Source of the DNA: Saccharomycopsis fibuligera x Saccharomycopsis cf. fibuligera
Taxonomy: Eukaryota; Ascomycota; Saccharomycetes; Ascoideales; Saccharomycopsidaceae
Direction of reading: 5' to 3'
Assembly (NCBI GenBank): GCA_001936135.1
Contig: CP012819.1
Coordinates: forward strand, 992,001-1,056,000
DNA length: 64,000 nt
Shown: piece by piece, positions 43,545-53,000 of the stretch
Layout: each line of letters begins with the position of its first letter
Numbering within the stretch: position 1 is the stretch's first letter
The notes under the pieces: generated by a model
Databases searched by the model: none
What the model saw: only the letters and a program-made list of their open reading frames with translations
What the model was told of the DNA's origin: nothing
Position numbers and translations under genes: made by a program

Positions 43545-44585
43545 GCTTTGTGTTTTACAACAGTAAAGATGAAAAATCAGAGTCATCTGTTTTTATCATT
43601 CCCCACCTCATCTGTCGGGTGTCTACTCTCTCAACCGTTCACGTTGCTTAGTTTCAATATGTGCCGTTTGTGAAGGTAATTTCGACAATGTATTCTTTTA
43701 TTCATTTCTTCATTTTGGATACTTTAAATATTGCATTGATAAATTATACTTTCTTTTTTTGGATATATTATTTGGTATTAGTGTTGATGGGACTTGTTTT
43801 TGTCTTTGAGAACACTATTGTAACTCTATTCGTGTATTCTACTCCTTAGCTCCATACTATTTTTTTTGTCAATGTTTGTTTAACGTTTGCTTCATGGTGA
43901 TGTATTTCTGAAAAGTACTGGTCTTGATTGCAAGGTAGATAAACCCACTGGCTAACACCAGTAAAACACTATACATGGCCTTTATTAGTAAAATTAGTAT
44001 CATTAATTTCACAACATGCGCTAATAAGTCAGAGTGAATGCTACTGTCGAAAAATTTTTAGCATTCATTTTTCTTTAAAAGTAAATGGTAGCGTACATTG
44101 GCGTCTAAAAAAAATAGTAAATGATATCAATTATGGAACAGAAAAATCTAAAATAAATAATTAAATAATTAAATGAACCAACAAAGCGTAGATAACAATA
44201 AGAATTTTTGACAGAAATAAAACATAGTATAGTGTAGTATAGTATAGTATAGTGTAGTGTAAAATAATTTATTAATAAGTACAGTTGACGGATAGTAACC
44301 GGAGGTATAGATAATTTAATTTGAACAAGTGACGATCATTAGTGTTTGACGGTTGAAATGAGTTTTGGTGTACCAATTTATAACAAGTGGAAATTGAAAT
44401 ATGGGTATAATTTGAAATTTGAGTATGATGTAGTATCATAAAACATGGTAAGAACATAGTTGAAATATAGATTTTGTGATGCAGAAGAGCAGATAAAAAC
44501 TCTATCTTGGTAAAGACGAAAAAGACTGTGATTAACCAACATTTTTATGATTATAATGCTGGTTATGATAGTAGACAATGCACAT

Positions 44586-44606
44586 ATGCTCCTTAAGGAG
44601 GAGCAT
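44586..44606. other. perfect hairpin, 8-bp stem
   Basis: ATGCTCCT (44586-44593), 5-base loop, AGGAGCAT (44599-44606). It stands at the edge of a roughly 180-base stretch of more balanced base composition that contains the repeated decamer AACCGAGACC (twice, near 44636 and 44691). Could belong to a structured RNA; no known family recognised. Confidence 0.35.
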
Positions 44607-45386
44607 TGAATTGCAATCTCTATCTATAGATAATGAACCGAGACCAATTCCTGTCTGACTGACTTATCATTGTGATATCCCATAGTGCAACCGAGACCTA
44701 CCGCTATACTCACAAAACCGCTATTAAGAATCCTGCCCTGGCTCGCAAGACCCAACAATAAGTTTTAAAACAAAGCTTTTTAAGGGAGCAACTTAGTCAA
44801 CCTCTAGGCTTTGCTTTATTAATATTTTTTAACTTCAAGCTAGATATTTTGTAACAGTCAGGCAATGAGCTGCGATGTTCTCGTAGATAAATTCCGCTAC
44901 AAGCAAAACAGAGTCCGAGCTTGTTAAGTCCGGTGGGGGCGGGGTACCCCATTTCGCAGATTTTGCATATTTGGGGGGTAGTAGATGATGGTTGTGATGA
45001 TGGAGGTGACTAGGGTGAAGAATTAAAGTTAGTAGAGTCTTTGAAACAGAGCGGATTAGGAATCGAATTAGTTTATGGGAAGAGACGTGGAGAAATTTGG
45101 CACAGTTATTTTTGAATAGAGACGTTAGATCTATCCTTTTTTGACAGCTAACAGCAACGTTACAATCACCACTGGTCATAGTCATTGATGAACACCCTTA
45201 ACTAACATGTTTAAGTAAAAAATGCCTTTATTGTATAATATTTTGATTTGTTTCTAACGTCTGCATTTACTTGGCTTTGATCAATTTGAATTTCTTTGTC
45301 TCTGACAACGAAAATACTGAAATCAACGAGCCAAGAGTGCCATATACAAAAGCGATGAAAAAAGTCAACACATACCATACTGTGCG

Positions 45387-45388
<2 letters not shown>

Positions 45389-45430
<42 letters not shown>
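45389..45430. repeat. T42 homopolymer
   Basis: Longest homopolymer in the window. Confidence 0.95.
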
Positions 45431-45433
<3 letters not shown>

Positions 45434-47053
45434 AGATGAGTTTGTTATCAATCAACAAGACAGGCCAAAGGTAAAGAATGTGAACAATCAATAGAGTAGA
45501 AGGTTTAGCTTTGAAATTTTTCCAAAAGTGGATTTGTTAATGGAAATTATTTGTCAAAAGTTGAAGTATGAACAGGCGTGTAAGAGGTCGAATTGAATTG
45601 GATCAGAAGATGTCTTTTTCGTGAAGTATCTAGTAATTCTCTAACTCAGAAAAATAGTGATTATTGAAGCTTCATGGTTTTACTGTTCAGTATTCCTAGT
45701 GTGTTTTAGTGATTTTTCTGTTTTTCTGTTTTTTCGTGGATATTCTGTTAGCCATTGTTCCCGATCAGGAAGGTAGTCTGGGGTCAAAATGACTTTTCTA
45801 ATTAACGATGTAAAGTACCAGCAGACGCACTCCTATACATTGGTGTACACTACGAATGGACAATGAAAATTGCACACCTTTAGCTGAAAAGACTTAACAT
45901 GAGTATGTCTCGCTTTATATAAAAATATACAAACCTCAGTACTAGTTATGGTCTCTGTAGTCTAATGATATTGATGCTAAAATGATTGAAGTACACAAGC
46001 GGGCTGGATTTGCCCACCAAGCTACTTTTAGTCAAATGTGTTACATGGCACCGTTGTTTTCCTTATATCTTTTATATATTGCTACCAATGAAACACAGTA
46101 TATACTACTGTTTCACTTTCGACATTATTTTCAACTGATGTTGCTCTGCTTTTCAGTTTTACTTTTATTTTGCTGTCAATTACCACGAATTTAGGCATAG
46201 GTAGTAGGCAATATGCTATAGTAACTAACGGTTTTGCTTTGTATTGAAAGATTTCAATTCGCTACAAAAACTAAGTTATGACGCGTAATAGATTTTGTAT
46301 GCTATAGCTATACCTTTCTAATGAAACGTTAACAGACGGATGCGTTAGAGACTGTAGAATGGTTTTATGTATCCAAGTAAGGCGGTGCTGAATAAGTATT
46401 GTAAATATGTTTTTTTTGAGGTTTTTCAACATGTTTGTAGCGAACAAGTTGTCATCTCTTATCAAGAACTAAGGAACTTGAGCTCTATGCATGGCTCGTG
46501 GATGTGACACTGACGTCCATTTCATAAGCCTCATCTTTTACTTCTGTGGAAGAGAGTAAATCAAGAAACAGAAAAAAACAGTTTGTTTGATGATGAAACT
46601 ACAGTCTGAGTATACATATTTGTGGTTCTCATCGTTTCTTGGTTTGTCAGTTGTCAGTTGTCAATTGTCAGCATGGCGTGAGCATTGGGAATATTTGCAT
46701 TAATGTGTGTGCTTGCAAAAGACTAAGCGGGATATAAGCAGGGCCTAAGCAAAAAAAAAAAAAAAAAATGCTTGCATCCTCTTTTGTTAAATTCTGAGAG
46801 AAGCTAAATATGTTTCTTGCTCTTTAATGCTTCTGAATATACACTATTGCATCATTGGATATACACCGTTGTATATCATTGAATATTAGCGATACAATAT
46901 ATTACTGATAATAGAACAGCGCCTCATAACCAGCGAAAGCGGCAAAAAATAGAAACTGATTAATTATTAACACTGAATGAAACATAATATTATCAATAGA
47001 AGACCGATAATACCCAAACACAGCAGATAGATGATAGCAGTCCCCCAGCCGCA

Positions 47054-50000
47054 ATGGACTCGCAGCATCTGAGAGAAGCAGACAAGGAGTTTGACCGCAT
47101 CTTTAGCGGCTTACGCTCCAAGAACGAAGAAGAGCAGCTTCGCCATGCCCTCACCCTAAAGAACATCATGTTTGATGGTGGCAGTCCCGACCAGTTTAAC
47201 TTTCTATCAGAATCTTTTATCTACAACAAACTCCATGAAATTTCCATCCTGAAAGACACCAAACTTAAAATAGCAACATATTATTCTATCAAGGCCTTTA
47301 TCGACTTGGTTGGTGGGCCTGAATTAGAAACATCGCGGTTTGCTAGATTGTTGGACGCATTCATGAACATCCCGCTGATATCCAAACAGGTTGCCGATAC
47401 TCTTGGATCATTGTACAGGCCTGGGTGGTCATTGATTGCCACTTATTTCAGTTTCGCTTGTGGCAATGCCATTGAAAATTTGAATAGTAAAGTGGATAAC
47501 AAAAAACACAATTCAATTCTCATATTGCAATCCTTCACCAAACATAACCCCACTGCGTTGTACACATATATCGAAAAGATATTTAATGGACTTTATATCA
47601 CTTTAAAAGATACTAATATTGAAGTCAGAAGGGAGTCGGCCGAATTACTTGAACGGTGCTTGAAGATCTTGTACAATAGAGACAATTTTATTTACCAGTC
47701 GAGATTTGATACCCTTTACGAAGAAGCTTTAAATAACTTAAAGAGCTCATCTACCGAATCTATACATTCATCTTTTCTTATCTTCAAAGTGCTACTTAAA
47801 ATCATAATATTGTCTAATACGAACCAATCTTTGGCCCCACTAGCTAATCAAACAAACAAAGATGCAATCAATTTTTCCACATTGACCGATAAAGTAGATG
47901 ACATCTATAATAAATGCTGGTTCTTTAAAGACTACAAATCCTCAACCATTAGAACCGAAGTTATTGAAATCATTCCGTTTATTGCTAAGTTCAATTCAAG
48001 GATTTTCACTCATAAATACTTGCAAAGCATAACTGACTTTTACATGTTGAAGCTCAAGAAAGATAAAGATAGATTACAAATTTTGATTCTATTTGGCAGT
48101 ATTTCGCCTGTCATTGGCAGCACCAATTGTTTACTTTATGCTAAAAACTTGATTACGGTAATTGAGAATTTGTTGTATTCTGTCAGTAATCATGATAGCT
48201 CTAACAATAGTTCATTGAACCAAGCAACTGAAGCTTTTTCCAATTTGAGCTTGAACAGTTTTTCATCCTTTAATCCGAGTTCACACATATTTGCATCCTC
48301 AACTGGTTCTTCCACTTTAAACAGTACCGTCAACGCAGTTAAGGGACCAGCAACCAGCAATGGCAATTATAATGTTGGAATAAATCGTAAAAAGGATAGA
48401 GACGTCTTCAGTTATGCCAAATCAGATATTAATATTAATAATAGCGATCCAGCCACATCCATCTCTTTTCAAAACATCTCCGAATATAAAGGCATAAATA
48501 GATACGAATTGGAAAGAGCAGTTTTTTTCGTGCTTATAAAATTGTGCGAAACTTTAGACAGTAAAATAACTCAAGTTTTGACTTTGAACTTGATTGATTT
48601 GATCATCTACAATTGCAATTTAACCCCACATCTTGAATTCTTGATTGAAAAATTGATTGATCTTTATCCTAATTTGGAAAGTTTTATTTTACAGAAATTA
48701 CTAAACAAAATAACCTTAATTTTGGCTGGGTGCGAGTTTATTGAACCTGGGGTTTCCATAAGCAGCCTTAATCTTTCCGCTAGAGACAAAAAGAAACTCT
48801 TACAAAAATCAGTCATTGGAGTTCATTTTGACTCAAGCAGCGGAAGGGTTTTCTTGAATAGTGGTGGCGCTAATAATAGTAGTATTGGCGGCGGTAGTGC
48901 TAACGGGAACAGTAATACCAATATAGGCAACGGCAAGACCTCACATAACATTAGCAATACTAACAATAATAGTAACAATAATAATTTTGGTAACAACAGC
49001 TTTTCAGCACACCATAGTGGCAGCATCGGTGGAGTATACAGGGACGAAATAACGGGAGCTGATTCAAGATCCACTGATTTGAGAAGAAAAATTGCTATGT
49101 ATAGACAGCCTTACAATATAGCTACTGCACCATTATCAAATTACAACATCAAGGATCTTTCCTCAAGTTTCAACAATTTCACCGCTGCACATGAGACTCA
49201 TTCAATGGCCAATCATACGGGAATGATGATGAATAATGGTGTGGGATCTGATAGTAAAGTTGAACAATCTGGAACTCATTTCATCACTATTAAGGATATG
49301 ATGGATTTGAAAAGAGCGCAAATTATAAGAAGTTTTATTCTTAAAGATTACGGTTTTACTGTTGGCGGATCAGCTAATGCTAATACAACTGCAAATGGAA
49401 TGCTTTCGCTCTTGACTAGATTGACTGGATTCTCTGATGATTATTATTTCCAAGGAGGATCAGCAGCAGCATCAACAGCATCAGCAGCATCAGCAGCAGA
49501 TCAAACCAAAAATTTGAGTGGCGATCCAGTGGACAGTTATGAGTATCAAGAATCAGCATTACTTATTGAGTGTTTCAATATGTTGCACAAGTACAATTTC
49601 AGTAAATATGTATCATTGTTTGAATATGCAAGATACGTCACTTTAACGTATATTGACCACCAAGATGCTCAAGTGCGGAAATTGGCAGCTTTAATAACTA
49701 CAAAACTTTTCTCTGAAGATGAAATTATCAATTCTATTCAAATTGGATCTATAACTGCAGTTTCCGAAGTTTTATCCAAATTGCTCTTGTTGGGAGTTAC
49801 TGACCCGATCCCTGAAATTCGATTAAGTGTCCTCATGAACTTAAATGCCAAGTACGACCCACAGTTAGCTCAGTCAGATAACGTTAGATTACTATTGATT
49901 GCTTTGAATGATGAAGATTTTGAAGTTCGAAAAACAACAATTAAAGTATTGGGTAGAGTATCAAACAAAAATCCCGCTTATGTCGTACCAGCGCTTCGTA

Positions 50001-53000
50001 AAGTGCTCATCCAGTACTTGAATAATTTGAAATATGGGACTACCAATAGTATTAGAGAAATAAACTGCTCATTGTTGACCTGTTTGGTATCTTGTGCTCG
50101 AATGCTCACTAAACCTCATATTAGTGCCATAATGGAAATTTTAGTCCCGTTAGTGGCCCAGAATAAAAATTCTGTGATTTGTTCAATTGCTATTAGATGT
50201 ATTGGGGAGCTAGCCAGAGTCTCGGGAGAGAGTATTAGAGATTTCTTGGAAAGTTTGATCCCCTTAATTTTACAAATTTTGAAAGATAACTCATTGCTAG
50301 TTTCCAAAAGAGAAAAAATTATTGCAGTGAAGACACTAAGTCAATTAACTCGAAGTTCGGGGAAAGTCATTGATCCATATTTTACTTATCCTGACTTATT
50401 AGCTGAAATCATTGAAATTGTCAGCGATAATAATGCTGATCCTGATTTGAAGAGAGAAACCATCAAATTGCAAGGTATATTAGGTGCCTTGGACCCATAC
50501 AAAGCCAGAGAATTAGAAAGCAACTATAAATCAGTTCGTCAGAATCGAACCACAACAACACTCATTCCTGGAACTCAAGCAGAATTAGCCACTGTTACTA
50601 AAAAATCCCTCGCGGTAGGGCAAAGTTATACCACTACAGGTAGTTTAAATATTCCAGCAGCTTTGGATACTGATTATAGTAACTATAACGTGATTGCAAA
50701 GAATTGGGGCCATTATGAATTGGGTGTAGAGTTTGATCATGGTGTTGATTTGAATGAAATGTTGAACTTAGCTGATTCTGCTAATCGGATACCCAAAATT
50801 ATTCAAATGGAAACCCCAATAGATCTCTTGTTGCTAATGCAATTAAATATTGACTTAAGACCATTATCGGGCACTGAAGATTATTACTTGATTGTTGTAT
50901 TGGTTATCTTAGTTCGGCTTTTGAAAGATCAGTCAGCAAGTTCACATCATGAGACGGTAATGTCCATCGTGGTAACGATTTTTTCAAGGATCACTGACAA
51001 GTGTCTAAATTTTACTAAAATTATCCTTAGAGGTATGGTTAAAGCAATGACTAATTACACTGCTGCTAAGATCAAGCTTGCATTTCAACAAATTGGTGAA
51101 ATTGTCAAACTTGTTGGAAAATACGTTAGACCAGCCATTGAAGTATTATTGCAGGCGGTAATCGACTATTTCGATCTAACTGATAAACATACATTGATCA
51201 AGCTAGTGGTGATCATTGCGAAAAATATTGATTCTGAATTCAAACTGTATGTGCCAACTATCTTGCTGGCATTTTTGAATGCTTTGAATAATGACACTTC
51301 TAGAGAACGATTCATCTCAAGAAAGATCATTGATGCTTTTGTCTCTTTCAGTTCATGCATTGAAGAATATTTCGATTTAATCATTAGTAATATCTTGGGA
51401 TTCATTGAGAATGGCCCATTCGAATTAAGAAAAGCAGCTATTGAATCCATTGGACATTTTACTGCCTCTATCAACTTGACCGATTTTGCATCAAGAATTA
51501 TTCATCCATTTTTAAGAATTTTAAATAAGGCGCCGGAAAATATTCAATTAAGAGAATCTGTGATGAACTCTCTATGTGCTTTGATTGTTCAGTTGAAAGG
51601 TGAATATTTTATATTTTTACCCATTGTGGATTCTGTACTCTCTCAAAACAAAATTTCTTCTCCAACATATACCAAAATTGTGCATCAATTGATCAAGAAT
51701 GAAAATGTTTCCTTCACATTGCCAACAGAATATCAACCACAGCCAGCTGATAGAGAAGATGAAAGTATGCGACCAGTTGATGTTTCTGAATTGCAACCAG
51801 TTTGGCAATGCTATCATTGCAAAACTAAAGGTGACTGGATTGAATGGCTCAAGGAATTCAATTTAAAACTTCTAAAATTTTCCCCATCTATTTCTCTAAA
51901 CTCTTGTGAAATATTAGCCTATGCACATGCTCCGGTGGCTAGAGAATTGTTCAATGCTGCATTTGCTGCAGTTTGGGTTGCTATCACTGATGACTATAGA
52001 GCGGATTTGGCCAAATGTTTATACTACGCATTACAAAACGCTCCTAGTTCTTCTGACGTGTTGCAGACTATTCTTAACTTGAGCGAGTTTATGGAGCATA
52101 ACAATACAAGATTACCAATTAGTATTTCTATTCTTTCAAAATACTCTTTCCGTCATCATGCGTTTGCTAAAGCGCTTCATTATAAAGAAATTGAGTTCAA
52201 AGATAGCGCATTTCAAAAGAATGTCTCAGTCACCACAGTAGATTCGTTAATCAATATTAATAATTCTTTACAGCAATCAGATTCAGGAATAGGAATGTTA
52301 AAAATTGCTACTAATTTCTACAAGTTTGAGCCAAAGGAGTCATGGTTTCAAAAATTGCAGAGATGGAACGAAGCGCTAAGCATTTATGAGAAGAAAATTG
52401 CTGAAAACAATGCTAGTTTGGAAGTGATCAATGGTAAAATGAGCTGTTTGCATGCTTTGGGACAGTGGGAGCAACTTGAAAGTTTCACTGAAAAAAATTG
52501 GAATTTGATTTCTAATGTAAATAAGGAGAAAGTTGCGCCATTAGCGGCTGCTGCTGCTTGGGGTACGTCGAAATGGGATAAGATGGACGATTATATTAAT
52601 GTGATGAAAGAGGATTCAGCAAACAAATATTTTTTCAATGCAATCCTAAATGTTCATCGTTGTAATTATGGATTATCTGGTGAAAATATTAGAAATGCTA
52701 GAGAATTGCTTAGTAATGAGATTACTTCGTTGATTAATGAAAGTTACAGCAGAGCATATGATGTGGTTGTTAGAATCCAAATGCTTTCTGATCTTGAAGA
52801 AATCATTGAGTACAAGCAACTTGATGACAATAATCCAAGAAAGAGACTTTTGAGAGCATCTTGGGATAAACGGTTGTATCACTGTCAAGGTAATGTAGAT
52901 ATATGGCAAAGATTGCTTAATGTCAGATCGTTGGTGATTGAACCTGAAGAAGATTTGGAAGCGAGAATCAAATTTGCCAATTTGTGCAGAAAATCAGGAA

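Larger units (their letters stand above)
43545..47053. other. 3.5 kb intergenic upstream of the TOR-like gene
   Basis: The largest gene-free stretch. It contains a TAGTA/TAGTG minisatellite (about 44224-44262), a hairpin with an 8-bp stem at 44586-44606 at the start of a less AT-biased stretch (to about 44770), and a T42 homopolymer at 45389-45430. Near 46645-46672 is a TCAGTTG-type short repeat. ORFs of 116 codons (44835-45185, minus) and 70 codons (45982-46194, plus) show no domain or composition I would trust. An unrecognised ncRNA is possible. Confidence 0.55.

Noticed and set aside
44835-45185. 116-codon minus-strand ORF
   Set aside because: No domain, low-complexity His/Pro stretch, no supporting context; kept only as a mention in the intergenic entry.
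45982-46194. 70-codon ORF with a hydrophobic C-terminus
   Set aside because: Hydrophobic translations are common by chance in T-rich DNA; no signal-peptide layout or homology seen.
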